Positions 50,784 through 58,890 of a DNA stretch of 64,000 nucleotides are shown in pieces. The notes below the pieces were generated by a model. It searched no databases. It was given only the letters and a program-made list of their open reading frames with translations, and was not told the origin of the DNA. Every line of letters begins with the position of its first letter. Positions within the stretch are counted from its first letter, which is position 1. The stretch is taken from NCBI GenBank assembly GCA_964202965.1, contig CAXNKG010000003.1, positions 62,001 through 126,000 of the forward strand, read 5' to 3'. Made by a program: the position numbers and the translations under genes. The stretch is from CAXNKG01 sp964202965 (lineage in GTDB: Bacteria > Acidobacteriota > Vicinamibacteria > Vicinamibacterales > UBA2999).

Positions 50784-51914
50784 GTGCCCACGCTCGAAGA
50801 TGTCCTGTCGGTTCGCACGCGCGACGCGGCTCCCGAACTGGTCGAGGCGATCAGCGGGGAGCGCCTCCGCTGCCACGCCTGCGGCCACCAGTGTCCGATC
50901 CCCGACGGCGCCGGCGGCGTGTGCAAGGTGCGGTTCAACCGCGGCGGGCGGCTACACGTGCCGTGGGGCTATGTCGGCGGCGTCCAGTGCGATCCGGTCG
51001 AAAAGAAGCCGTTCTTCCACGCGTATCCCGGCGCACTCGCCTACAGCTTCGGCATGCTGGGCTGCGACCTGCACTGCAGCTACTGCCAGAACTGGGTGAC
51101 ATCCCAGGCGCTGCGCGATCCACAGGCGGTGGCGCCTCCCCGCGACACGACGCCCGCATCACTCGTCCAGGACGCGCTGCGCCAGGGCGGGCGCATCGTC
51201 GTCTCCACGTACAACGAACCGCTCATCACCGCGGAGTGGGCGGTCGCGATCTTCAAGGAAGCGCGCGCACAGGGGCTGGTGACCGGATTCGTGTCCAACG
51301 GAAACGGCACGACGCGCGTCCTCGAATACCTCCGGCCGCACCTCGATCTGTACAAGGTTGATCTCAAGAGCTTCGACGACCGCCATTACCGCGAGCTCGG
51401 CGGACGGCTGCGGCCGATTCTCGAGACGATCGCGTGGCTGCACCGCAGCGGCATCTGGCTGGAGATCGTGACGCTGCTCATCCCCGGGTTCAACGACAGC
51501 GACGCGGAACTGCGCGGCCTCACGGAGTTCATCGCGGGCGTCTCGGTGGACATCCCCTGGCACGTCACGGCGTTTCACCAGGACTACCGGCTGACCGAGG
51601 TGCCGAATACGACGGCGGCGATGCTGACGCGGGCCGCCGCGCTCGCCAGGTCCGCCGGGCTCCGCTACGTCTACGCCGGCAACCTTCCCGGGCGCGTTGG
51701 CGACCTCGAACATACCAGCTGCCATCAGTGCGGTGAGCGCCTGGTCACCCGCCGCGGCTATCTGATTCAGGAGTACCGCCTGACGGCATCCGGCGGGTGC
51801 CCGGCGTGCGCCACGCCGATTCCGGGGCGCTGGAGCACGACAACCTTGAGTCGACCCGTCACCGGGGTCAGACCCCCGTACAACCCGTCACGGGGGTCTG
51901 ACCCCCTACAATAG
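50784..51914 (+). CDS. radical SAM protein, AmrS/PflA-like
   Basis: A 376-aa radical SAM enzyme of the AmmeMemoRadiSam (AmrS) group. An N-terminal zinc-like region LRCHACGHQCPIPDGAGGVC precedes the cluster motif LGCDLHCSYCQNW (C-x3-C-x2-C, about residue 95). TYNEPLITAEWA, VSNGNGTT and VDLKSFDD continue the barrel, and a C-terminal Cys pair set (HTSCHQCGERL, GCPACATPIPGRW) follows. The last ~25 residues (after PGRW) are encoded by two palindromic repeats and look like run-on. Partner AmrA and MEMO proteins are not in the window. Start GTG 50784. moaA follows 5 nt later. Confidence 0.88.
   Translation: MPTLEDVLSVRTRDAAPELVEAISGERLRCHACGHQCPIPDGAGGVCKVRFNRGGRLHVPWGYVGGVQCDPVEKKPFFHAYPGALAYSFGMLGCDLHCSYCQNWVTSQALRDPQAVAPPRDTTPASLVQDALRQGGRIVVSTYNEPLITAEWAVAIFKEARAQGLVTGFVSNGNGTTRVLEYLRPHLDLYKVDLKSFDDRHYRELGGRLRPILETIAWLHRSGIWLEIVTLLIPGFNDSDAELRGLTEFIAGVSVDIPWHVTAFHQDYRLTEVPNTTAAMLTRAAALARSAGLRYVYAGNLPGRVGDLEHTSCHQCGERLVTRRGYLIQEYRLTASGGCPACATPIPGRWSTTTLSRPVTGVRPPYNPSRGSDPLQ
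51854..51909. repeat. pair of REP-like palindromic repeats
   Basis: Two tandem copies, each ACCCGTCAC followed by GGGGTCAGACCCC or GGGGGTCTGACCCCC and (G)TACA, spaced 29 bp. Each core is a self-complementary hairpin. They lie inside the 3' end of the radical-SAM gene and reach the moaA promoter. The motif resembles repetitive extragenic palindromes mobilised by RAYT transposases; no such transposase is in the window. Confidence 0.8.
51907..51912 (+). promoter_or_regulatory. -10 element TACAAT for moaA (leaderless)
   Basis: TACAAT ends 7 nt before GTG 51920. Its first bases belong to the second palindromic repeat. Confidence 0.6.
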
Positions 51915-51919
51915 GCCCG

Positions 51920-52936
51920 GTGGTACTGGACCAGTTCGAGCGGCCTCTCCGCAATCTCCGTCTCTCGGTGACGGACCGGTGCAACCTGCGCTGCAGCTAC
52001 TGCATGCCGGAGCAGGACTACGCCTGGCTGCCCCGCGAAGACATCCTCCACTTCGAGGAGGTCGAGCGGCTGGTCGACATGTTCACGGAGTTAGGCATCG
52101 ACAAGGTGCGCCTCACAGGCGGCGAGCCGCTGCTCCGCCGCGACCTGCCGGTGCTCATCGAGCGTCTGGCGGCCCGTCCGGCGATTCGCGACCTTGCCAT
52201 GACGACCAACGGCGTGCTGCTGGCGGATGCGGCGGCGACGCTCAGGGCCGCGGGCCTCCACCGGCTCACGGTCAGCCTCGACACGCTGCAGCCGGATCGC
52301 TTTCGCGATCTGACCCGCGCGAACGATCTCCCCCGCGTCCTGGACGGCATCTCGGCCGCCGCTCCGCATTTTCCCGGTCTGAAGATCGATACCGTCGTCA
52401 TGCGCGGCACGAACGACGATGAACTGGTGGCGCTGCTGGAATTCGGCCGCCGCCACGGCGCGGAGGTGCGGTTCATCGAGTACATGGATGTGGGGGGTGC
52501 GACGCACTGGTCGATGGACAGGGTCGTATCGCGCGACGAGATCCTGGCGCGGCTGTCGGCGCATTACGGGGCTCCCGCCGCGATCGGCGAGCACTCCTCC
52601 GCGCCGGCCGACCGCTATTGCCTGCCGGACGGACTCGTCTTCGGCATCATCGCGTCGACCACGGCGCCCTTCTGCGCCGACTGCGACCGCAGCCGGCTGA
52701 CGGCTGACGGCATCTGGTATCTGTGCCTGTACGCGGCCGGCGGGATCGACCTGCGCCGCGCGCTTCGCGCCGGCGCATCCAGGACCGAACTCGTCGAATT
52801 GATTCGCGGGACCTGGACCACACGGCGGGACCGGGGTGCCGAGGAACGCCTCGCCATGCGCGACCGGACGCCGCTCATTTCAATCGATACGCTGCGCAGG
52901 GATCCGCACCTAGAGATGCATACCCGCGGGGGTTAG
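51920..52936 (+). CDS. moaA: GTP 3',8-cyclase MoaA
   Basis: First enzyme of molybdenum cofactor synthesis, a radical SAM protein with two Fe-S clusters. The 338-aa sequence has LRLSVTDRCNLRCSYCMPEQ (N-terminal C-x3-C-x2-C), KVRLTGGEPLLRRDL, TTNGVLL, and the C-terminal cluster cysteines in APFCADCDRSRLTADG and LCLYA. The usual terminal Gly-Gly, here TRGG, needed for activity with MoaC is present. GTG start. moaC and other moa genes are not nearby. The 3' end overlaps the convergent HD-GYP gene by 27 bp. Confidence 0.95.
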   Translation: MVLDQFERPLRNLRLSVTDRCNLRCSYCMPEQDYAWLPREDILHFEEVERLVDMFTELGIDKVRLTGGEPLLRRDLPVLIERLAARPAIRDLAMTTNGVLLADAAATLRAAGLHRLTVSLDTLQPDRFRDLTRANDLPRVLDGISAAAPHFPGLKIDTVVMRGTNDDELVALLEFGRRHGAEVRFIEYMDVGGATHWSMDRVVSRDEILARLSAHYGAPAAIGEHSSAPADRYCLPDGLVFGIIASTTAPFCADCDRSRLTADGIWYLCLYAAGGIDLRRALRAGASRTELVELIRGTWTTRRDRGAEERLAMRDRTPLISIDTLRRDPHLEMHTRGG

Positions 52937-53899
52937 CCGCACGCGGTCGAGGAACGCCTCGACGTGCACTCTCGCAAACCGTCCCCGCTCCACTTCCTCG
53001 ACAAGATGGCGCGCCGCGGCTTCCGGCTCCAGCGCGTTCCGGTACGGCCGCTTCGACGTCAACGCGTCGTACACGTCGACGACACCGACAATCTGCGCCA
53101 GCACCGGGACATCGTCGCCGCGCAGCCCCCGGGGATATCCGCTCCCGTCCAGCCGCTCGTGGTGCGACAGGACGATCGGCCTGACATCGCGCAGCGATTG
53201 AAGCGGGGCGCAGAGCGTGTCGCCGATTTCCGCATGCCGCTTCATCTGCTCGAACTCCCGCGCTGTCAACGGCCCGGGTTTCAACAGGACGGCGTCCGGA
53301 ATCCCAATCTTGCCGACGTCGTGCAGGTATCCCCCGCGGTGGAGTGCGTCGAGGTCGTCGACGGACAACCCGAGCGCGCGGCCCAGGTGCACCGCCCACT
53401 GTGCCAGTCGCTCACAATGGCCATTCGTGGTCGGATCGCGCGCCTCGATCGTCAGCGCGAGCGCCATGAAGGCGCTTTCCGCGGAGTCGAGCGCGTCGGT
53501 CAGCTGTTTCATCCGCGAGAGCGAGGCCACACGGGCGCGCAATTCGCTCGGATGGACCGGCTTGGTGAGGAAGTCATCCGCGCCCGCTTCGATGCCACGG
53601 ATCCGGTCGGTCATGTCAGACAGCCCGGTCACGAGGACGACCGGGGTCAGGCGCGTCGCGGTATCGCTCTTCAGCCGCCGGCACACCTCGATGCCGTCCA
53701 GTCCCGGCATCCCGACGTCGAGCAGAATCACGTCCGGACGGATGGACTGTGCGGCATCGAGCGCCTGCAGGCCATCCACGACGGTCGTCACCTGGTAGCC
53801 GTCAGCCGTCAGCAGCTTCGCGAACAGCACACGGATGGTGTCGGTATCGTCTGCCATGAGCACGCGCGTGGGCCGGCTTTTGTGTGGGGTTCCCTCCAT
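52910..53899 (-). CDS. response regulator with HD-GYP cyclic-di-GMP phosphodiesterase output
   Basis: A 329-aa two-domain regulator. The receiver domain (about 10-130) is complete: acidic pocket MADDTD, phosphoacceptor D61 in VILLDVGMPG, Thr in LVTGLSD and Lys in FLTKPVHP. The HD-GYP domain follows from about 145: HCERLAQWAV, GYLHDVGKIGIPD (HD 193-194), SHHERLDGSGYPRGL (GYP 254-256) and DVYDALTSKRPYR. It should hydrolyse cyclic di-GMP when phosphorylated. Its ATG overlaps the stop of the upstream degenerate regulator (TAATG), so the two are cotranscribed. Confidence 0.95.
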   Translation of the reverse strand: MEGTPHKSRPTRVLMADDTDTIRVLFAKLLTADGYQVTTVVDGLQALDAAQSIRPDVILLDVGMPGLDGIEVCRRLKSDTATRLTPVVLVTGLSDMTDRIRGIEAGADDFLTKPVHPSELRARVASLSRMKQLTDALDSAESAFMALALTIEARDPTTNGHCERLAQWAVHLGRALGLSVDDLDALHRGGYLHDVGKIGIPDAVLLKPGPLTAREFEQMKRHAEIGDTLCAPLQSLRDVRPIVLSHHERLDGSGYPRGLRGDDVPVLAQIVGVVDVYDALTSKRPYRNALEPEAAARHLVEEVERGRFARVHVEAFLDRVRLTPAGMHL

Positions 53900-54324
53900 T
53901 ACCGTTCGTGCTCAGCGGCATGACGGTGGGCAGGCACGCGTCGATGCAGGCCATGGCGTTCGAGCTGGCGGTACAGCGCGCGGCGGCTGACACCCAGCAG
54001 ACGCGCCGCGACCGCTTTGTTGCCATCCACCATTTCGAGCGTTCGAACGATATGCTCGCGGGCCACGGCGACGAGTGGCGCCGGCTGAGAGACCACCCTG
54101 CCGGGCGGCGCCAGCCGGACCCGGTCGATCGGCGCCGGCAGGCTCTGTTTGACGGCGTCCACCGCCGTCTCGAGATCCTTGTAGCCGGTCGTCAGGACGG
54201 CTTCGCACGTGGGACTGACACTGCGGAGCGCCCGAAGCACGTCGAGACAGGTGACCGTCGTTCCGACCAGCGAGAGGACCGCGCGGTCGTCATCAACGAC
54301 AAACAACTGCGGGTTGCTGAGCAT
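53899..54324 (-). CDS. degenerate receiver plus Fis-type HTH regulator
   Basis: A 141-aa protein with a cut-down receiver: the acidic pocket LFVVDDDRAV and the later LTTGYKDLETAVDAVKQ segment of NtrC/ActR-type receivers are joined by only about 30 residues, so the beta strand with the phosphoacceptor aspartate is missing. The C-terminus is an intact Fis-like helix-turn-helix (VRTLEMVDGNKAVAARLLGVSRRALYRQLERHGL). It should bind DNA without phosphorylation control, or be a decaying gene. ATG 54324 is chosen because similarity begins at once; an in-frame start at 54435 is possible. It overlaps the HD-GYP gene by one base. Confidence 0.75.
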   Translation of the reverse strand: MLSNPQLFVVDDDRAVLSLVGTTVTCLDVLRALRSVSPTCEAVLTTGYKDLETAVDAVKQSLPAPIDRVRLAPPGRVVSQPAPLVAVAREHIVRTLEMVDGNKAVAARLLGVSRRALYRQLERHGLHRRVPAHRHAAEHER

Positions 54325-54356
54325 GCCGCTTCCCGGAGCAAGCGTGCGACCACCGC

Positions 54357-54383
54357 GAGCGCCCGACGTCCCACCGGGCGCTC
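54357..54383. promoter_or_regulatory. 9-bp inverted repeat upstream of the Fis-type regulator
   Basis: GAGCGCCCG and CGGGCGCTC form a perfect inverted repeat with a 9-nt spacer, 32 nt before the regulator start. Arm spacing (centre to centre 18 bp) could suit a dimeric Fis-type HTH operator or an mRNA hairpin. The remaining ~170 bp up to the Sua5 gene show no gene. Confidence 0.5.
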
Positions 54384-54554
54384 GAATTCGTAAGTACCGC
54401 TGCATCAATCGGTTAGGAGGCCAAGAACGATCCATATTTCGGTACAGGTGAGCCCGCGCGCCCGGTACGGTGTGCGATTACGGCACATAGCCAGACAATT
54501 CCGTGTCCGGCCGCCGAGACGGACTGCCACCGGCGGGGTATCGTCACTCTGACA

Positions 54555-55589
54555 ATGACCGCTGTTCTTGGAATCGATCCAGCCTCGATAGCCCGGGCAG
54601 CAGCGTGCCTCCGCCAGGGCGGGCTCGTCGCCTTCCCCACCGAGACCGTGTACGGGCTGGGTGCGCATGCTCTCGACGTCGCGGCGGTGCGCCGGGTCTT
54701 TGAGGCGAAAGGACGCCCGGCCAGCGATCCGCTGATCATCCACGTCAGCAGCGTCGACCAGATCGCCGCTCTCACAACCGTGGTACCGGTGGAGGCGACG
54801 GCGCTCGCAGCCGCGTTCTGGCCCGGACCGCTGACCCTCGTCCTGACGCGGCACGCTTCGGTGCCTCGCGAAGTGACGGCAGGACTCGACACCGTCGCTA
54901 TCCGCGTCCCCGCCCATCCGGTGGCGCGCGCGCTGCTCGAAGCCACGGGCATTCCGGTCGCGGCACCAAGCGCCAACCTGTTCTCGCGACCGAGTCCCAC
55001 GACCGCGGCACATGTGCTTCAGGACCTCGACGGACGGATCGACATGGTGATCGACGGAGGGCCCACGCTCGTGGGCGTCGAGTCCACCGTTGTCGATCTC
55101 ACGTCGAGGCCGCCCAGGGTCCTTCGCCCTGGCGGCATCCCGGTCGAACGCCTGCGCGAGCTGCTTCCCGGCCTGGAGATCGCGGTGGCCTCGGTGGCGG
55201 CCGGCGCGGCGGCCCCGTCGCCGGGACTCCTCTCCCAGCACTATTCGCCGCGTACGCCGATGGCGCTCTACGGAGGCCCGCCCCCTGCGGCGCGAGAGGC
55301 CGTCATGAGACGGATTCGTGAGGCGACGGCGAATGGGCTCGCCGTTGGCGTGCTCGCGACGCGCGAACAGGCTGCGGCGCTCGGCGCGCTGCCGGTGGTC
55401 GTCGCCGACCTGGGATCGGAGCAGCAGCCGGACGAGGTCGCGCGCCGCCTCTTTGCCGCGCTCCGCGAGCTCGACGCCGCGAATCTCGACCTCATCGTGA
55501 CGCAGGACACCGGCGGACCGGACGGCCTCTGGCGCGCTATTCGGGACCGGCTCACTCGAGCGGCGACGGAGCACGTGGTGTTGCCCTGA
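54555..55589 (+). CDS. L-threonylcarbamoyladenylate synthase (Sua5 type)
   Basis: Makes threonylcarbamoyl-AMP for t6A modification of tRNAs decoding ANN codons. The 344-aa protein is the long Sua5 form. The YrdC domain (about 1-200) has GGLVAFPTETVYGLGAHA, KGRPASDPLIIHV, FWPGPLTLVL, IRVPAHPVARALL and APSANLFSRPSPTTAAHV. A linker with SPGLLSQHYSPRTPM leads to the Sua5 C-terminal domain. The ATG at 54555 lacks a clear SD. The 3' end overlaps the convergent DUF3810 gene by 38 bp. Confidence 0.94.
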   Translation: MTAVLGIDPASIARAAACLRQGGLVAFPTETVYGLGAHALDVAAVRRVFEAKGRPASDPLIIHVSSVDQIAALTTVVPVEATALAAAFWPGPLTLVLTRHASVPREVTAGLDTVAIRVPAHPVARALLEATGIPVAAPSANLFSRPSPTTAAHVLQDLDGRIDMVIDGGPTLVGVESTVVDLTSRPPRVLRPGGIPVERLRELLPGLEIAVASVAAGAAAPSPGLLSQHYSPRTPMALYGGPPPAAREAVMRRIREATANGLAVGVLATREQAAALGALPVVVADLGSEQQPDEVARRLFAALRELDAANLDLIVTQDTGGPDGLWRAIRDRLTRAATEHVVLP

Positions 55590-56694
55590 CAGGGGTCCAC
55601 GCCTCGTCAAACGTCGCCGACAGCACCAGGGTCACGACCAGGCCGTAGCTGCGAACACCTTCTTCGACACGGTTCGCCTTGAGGTACTGGTCGTAGACCT
55701 GCCATCCGGCGTTGCGGAGCAGCGGCCACTCCCCCCGCCGGAGCCGCGCCACGATGGCCTCGAGGTCGGCGCGCGGACCGGGCGCGAGCGCTGCCGACAG
55801 CGACGCGCGCTCCGACTGGGTCAGTTCCGCGGCCACCTGCCAGTACATCAACAGCCACGCGCTGTAGCGCGCCGCCGGGCCGCCGCGCAGACACGCCAGC
55901 CAGCCGACGAAGCTGGCCTCCGACTCGTCTGCGTAGCCGGCCAGGTGCGCCCATTCATGCGCCGCGACAAACGGCCGCTCGAACGGCAGGAGATCCGGAT
56001 TCGCCAGCACCTCCAGCCCGAACGGGTTCACCATGCCGTCCACGCTTGCCCAGCGGAAGTACGGTCCGAAGAGCGTCGACTTCAGGCGTCCCGGGACGGC
56101 CGGCGGTGCCTCGCTCAGCGCGCCCTGAATCTCGGCGAATCCACGCCGCAGCGCCTCGTCATCCACGGGTTGCTCGTGCCACCCGAGGGCGTGCGCCTCG
56201 CTGTAGAGTGCATTGAGCTGGTTCACCGCGTCGTGCCCAAGCTGCAGCACCGCCGATGGCACCGCACCGGTGCCATTCATCTCGAGCCGCTCCGTCATCG
56301 GGATGCGCCGATAGTTCAGCCCCCAGAAGAGAAGGAACCAGAGGTAGACGCCGGCGGCGCCCAATGCGATGTAGCCGAGTGTCCGCGCGGCCGGACGGAG
56401 GCTGCGGCTCCGGGTCGATGCCCGCACCGCCCGCGTCAGGACCGTCGCGACGAGGAGGACTGCGCCGACGCACAACAGGTCGAAGACCGCAAAGGGGACG
56501 CGGTTCGAGAGGGGCGTGACGATGTGCTGAATGGAGGGATAGAGCCGGGTCGAGAACGTCCGCTCGACGACCCCGGGCGACAGCGGCGCCAGCGCTCCGG
56601 CCAGGGCCAGCGCCGGCAGCGTGGCCGCCAGCGCCGCCCTGCGGAAGCCGGGATTGATTACGACTCCAGCGCCGACAGGCGTGCGCGGCCGCAC
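55552..56694 (-). CDS. DUF3810 family membrane zinc-protease-like protein
   Basis: A 380-aa protein with three N-terminal transmembrane helices (LAATLPALALAGALAPL, FAVFDLLCVGAVLLVATVL, TLGYIALGAAGVYLWFLLFWGLNY, all split by charged loops), then a soluble domain with a gluzincin-like motif: FVAAHEWAHLAGYADESEASFVGWL, where HEWAH matches H-E-x-x-H and the later Glu/Asp could be the third ligand. This is the DUF3810 layout. Start GTG 56694 overlaps the upstream MBL gene by 37 nt. A protease role is inferred from the motif only. Confidence 0.83.
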   Translation of the reverse strand: MRPRTPVGAGVVINPGFRRAALAATLPALALAGALAPLSPGVVERTFSTRLYPSIQHIVTPLSNRVPFAVFDLLCVGAVLLVATVLTRAVRASTRSRSLRPAARTLGYIALGAAGVYLWFLLFWGLNYRRIPMTERLEMNGTGAVPSAVLQLGHDAVNQLNALYSEAHALGWHEQPVDDEALRRGFAEIQGALSEAPPAVPGRLKSTLFGPYFRWASVDGMVNPFGLEVLANPDLLPFERPFVAAHEWAHLAGYADESEASFVGWLACLRGGPAARYSAWLLMYWQVAAELTQSERASLSAALAPGPRADLEAIVARLRRGEWPLLRNAGWQVYDQYLKANRVEEGVRSYGLVVTLVLSATFDEAWTPVRATPRAPSPLE

Positions 56695-57662
56695 TCGATC
56701 ATGATGTCGAGGTAGCGCGCGAACTTCTGCGGTCCCATCAGGAGCGGATGGGCGCCCGTCGGGTACGCCCTGGTCATCTGCTCCATCGCCGTCAGCTTGT
56801 TCATCAGGATGTCCGGGTGCGCGCCGAGCGCCGCCTCGGCATTCTGCTTCTTTGCGAGATCGTTGAACACGTGCTCGAAGGTCGCCAGCGACTGGCGCGT
56901 CGGCATCTGTGTGCCGCTCAGGATCATCACGGTGTGCGTGCGGCCCTGGTGCTTCACCGGAACGAGCATCCCGATCGTGCCGGGCGTATGGCCCGGCGTC
57001 AGGATAATGGTCACGGTCGTATCGCCGACGGTGACCTTCTGGCCATCGGTCGCGACCGTGTCGCGCGTCATGGCCGGCCGATCCGCGCGGGCGCCCTTGA
57101 TGTGCGTATCCCAGTCCGGCCCGCCCATGATGACCGTCGGCTTGTAGGTGCTCTGCAGGTACGCCCCGCCGCCGGTATGGTCGTTATGGCCGTGGCCGAC
57201 GATCAGGTATTTGATCTGCGCCGGATCGAGGCCGAGCGTCTTCAGCCCGCCGGCGATCATGTCGCGCCCTTCATCCCCTGAGTTCAACGCATCGAACAGG
57301 ATGATGCCGTCGCTGGTCGGCACGACCCACATGCCGACGTCGCTGAACCCGATGTAATAGAGGTTCTCGAACATCTTGATCGGCGCGAGCGGCCGATCCT
57401 CGAGCGGTGGGAGCCCCTGCGCCTGGCGCGCAAGCGCCACCCGCTGCGGTCCGGTCGGCGTGCAGAACGCCTTCGCCTCCGCCTGCAGGTCGCCTCCGGC
57501 GATCTTCATGGCATTGGCGACGTGCTGCTGCGTCTGCGTGGACGCCGCGAACTTCTCGGGCGTCGGGAACTGCGGATTGGCTCCGCCGCGGCCCTGCTGC
57601 GCATCGAGTGTGACCGCCGCAGCAGCGACGACGATGATTCCGCTCAGTATTGTCTTCAGCAT
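56658..57662 (-). CDS. exported metallo-beta-lactamase-fold hydrolase
   Basis: A 334-aa MBL protein of the subclass B3-like/L1 group by layout. Signal peptide: LKTILSGIIVVAAAAVTLDAQ. The metal motif is VGHGHNDHTGG (H-x-H-x-D-H), followed by ILTPGHTPGTIGM and a terminal histidine in GAHPLLMGP. Two YYIGFSDVGMWVVPTSDGIILFDA-type strands open the fold. Relatives include carbapenemase-like and other periplasmic hydrolases; I do not claim beta-lactam activity. ATG 57662 is divergent from the enolase-family gene. Confidence 0.87.
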   Translation of the reverse strand: MLKTILSGIIVVAAAAVTLDAQQGRGGANPQFPTPEKFAASTQTQQHVANAMKIAGGDLQAEAKAFCTPTGPQRVALARQAQGLPPLEDRPLAPIKMFENLYYIGFSDVGMWVVPTSDGIILFDALNSGDEGRDMIAGGLKTLGLDPAQIKYLIVGHGHNDHTGGGAYLQSTYKPTVIMGGPDWDTHIKGARADRPAMTRDTVATDGQKVTVGDTTVTIILTPGHTPGTIGMLVPVKHQGRTHTVMILSGTQMPTRQSLATFEHVFNDLAKKQNAEAALGAHPDILMNKLTAMEQMTRAYPTGAHPLLMGPQKFARYLDIMIECGRARLSALES

Positions 57663-57701
57663 GTGAAGGTCCCTCGGCCGCACATGATATCCGATTGCGA
57701 A

Positions 57702-57707
57702 TAAAAT
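57702..57707 (+). promoter_or_regulatory. -10 element TAAAAT for the enolase-tct operon
   Basis: TAAAAT ends 10 nt before ATG 57718; leader at most about four nucleotides, no SD. It lies in the 55-bp divergent gap facing the MBL gene. Confidence 0.5.
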
Positions 57708-57717
57708 CGTCCGGCAT

Positions 57718-58890
57718 ATGAAGATCGCAAATATCACCGCGAGCCTGCACAAGCACGAGATCGACCTGCCGGGTATCGGCGCGTCGATCGAGAGCCGGAT
57801 GTTCGTGTTCGTCGAAGTGGAGACGGACGAGGGCCTGAAGGGCTTCGGCATTACGGGCTCGATCCTGCCCTGGGCGGTCATCGCCTGCATCGAGCACCAC
57901 CTGGCGCCGGCGCTCAAGGGGCGCGACGTGCTCTACACCGAGGAGATTCATTCGCACGTCTGGCGCAAGCTGAACAGCCGGACGTACACGGGCGTCATCT
58001 CGAACGCACTCTCGGCCATCGACATCGCTCTCTGGGACATCCGCGGCAAGAAGGAGCAGCGCTCCATTCACGAACTGCTCGGCGGCTTCCGCAACTGGGC
58101 GCCCACCTACGCCACCTTCGGTTATCCGTTCTTTGACGAGAAGCAGCTGGCTGAATACGGCCAGCAGTTCGTCAAGGATGGCCATCGCATGCTGAAGATG
58201 GTGGTCGGCGGCGAACCGACCCGCACCTGGCGGGACGACATCCGGCGCGTGAAGGCGGCGCGCGAGGCGATTGGTCCGGACGTCGATCTGATGATCGACT
58301 CCAACTGCTGGTTCAACCCGCACGACGCCCGCCTGCTCGCGCGCGGCATCGAGGACTGCAACATCATGTGGTTCGAGGAGCCGATCCAGCAGAACGACGC
58401 GCGCGCGCTGGCCGATTTCCGCCAGGTCACCGGCATCCCCGTCGCTGCCGGACAGATGGAGGGCCATCGCTGGCGCTCCCGCGAGCTGATCGTGCATCAC
58501 GCGGTCGATGTCATCCAGCCGAACGTGCTCTACCATGGCGGGATCACGGAGACCGTCAAGGTGGGACACATGGCACAGGCGTTCAACCTGCCGATGGCCA
58601 ACGGCGGCGGCTGGCCGATCTTCAACATGCACCACCTGTGCGGCCTGATGAACGGCGGACCGGTGGAGTTCCACTACGGCATGTGGATGACCGGCAAGCA
58701 CTTCTTCAACGGCACGCCCGACCCCGTGGACGGCACGCTCACGATTCCTGGCGGCCCTGGCCTCGGCTTCACGCCGAACTACGAGGCGCTGGCCGCCTCG
58801 CGCATCACCGATCCGCGGCAGAACCTCCTCGAGGGACGCGACAGCCACGGGTACCTGCTCCGGGAGGCCATCAATGCACGCAGACAATAG
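57718..58890 (+). CDS. mandelate racemase/muconate lactonizing-type enolase superfamily enzyme
   Basis: A 390-aa member of the enolase superfamily. An N-terminal capping domain (about 1-125) is followed by a barrel with a Lys in HRMLKMVVGG, metal ligands in LMIDSNCWF (Asp), WFEEPIQ (Glu) and AAGQMEGH (Glu), and VDVIQPNVLYHGGIT. Such enzymes abstract the alpha-proton of a carboxylate, usually dehydrating or racemising sugar acids. The 3' end overlaps tctC by 17 bp, so it is expressed with a tricarboxylate transporter; a carboxylate taken up by Tct is a plausible substrate (inference). Confidence 0.88.
   Translation: MKIANITASLHKHEIDLPGIGASIESRMFVFVEVETDEGLKGFGITGSILPWAVIACIEHHLAPALKGRDVLYTEEIHSHVWRKLNSRTYTGVISNALSAIDIALWDIRGKKEQRSIHELLGGFRNWAPTYATFGYPFFDEKQLAEYGQQFVKDGHRMLKMVVGGEPTRTWRDDIRRVKAAREAIGPDVDLMIDSNCWFNPHDARLLARGIEDCNIMWFEEPIQQNDARALADFRQVTGIPVAAGQMEGHRWRSRELIVHHAVDVIQPNVLYHGGITETVKVGHMAQAFNLPMANGGGWPIFNMHHLCGLMNGGPVEFHYGMWMTGKHFFNGTPDPVDGTLTIPGGPGLGFTPNYEALAASRITDPRQNLLEGRDSHGYLLREAINARRQ

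Noticed and set aside
56658..57662. Carbapenemase / antibiotic-resistance gene
   Set aside because: Only the generic H-x-H-x-D-H fold motif is seen; exported MBL proteins of this kind have many substrates and three occur in this window.
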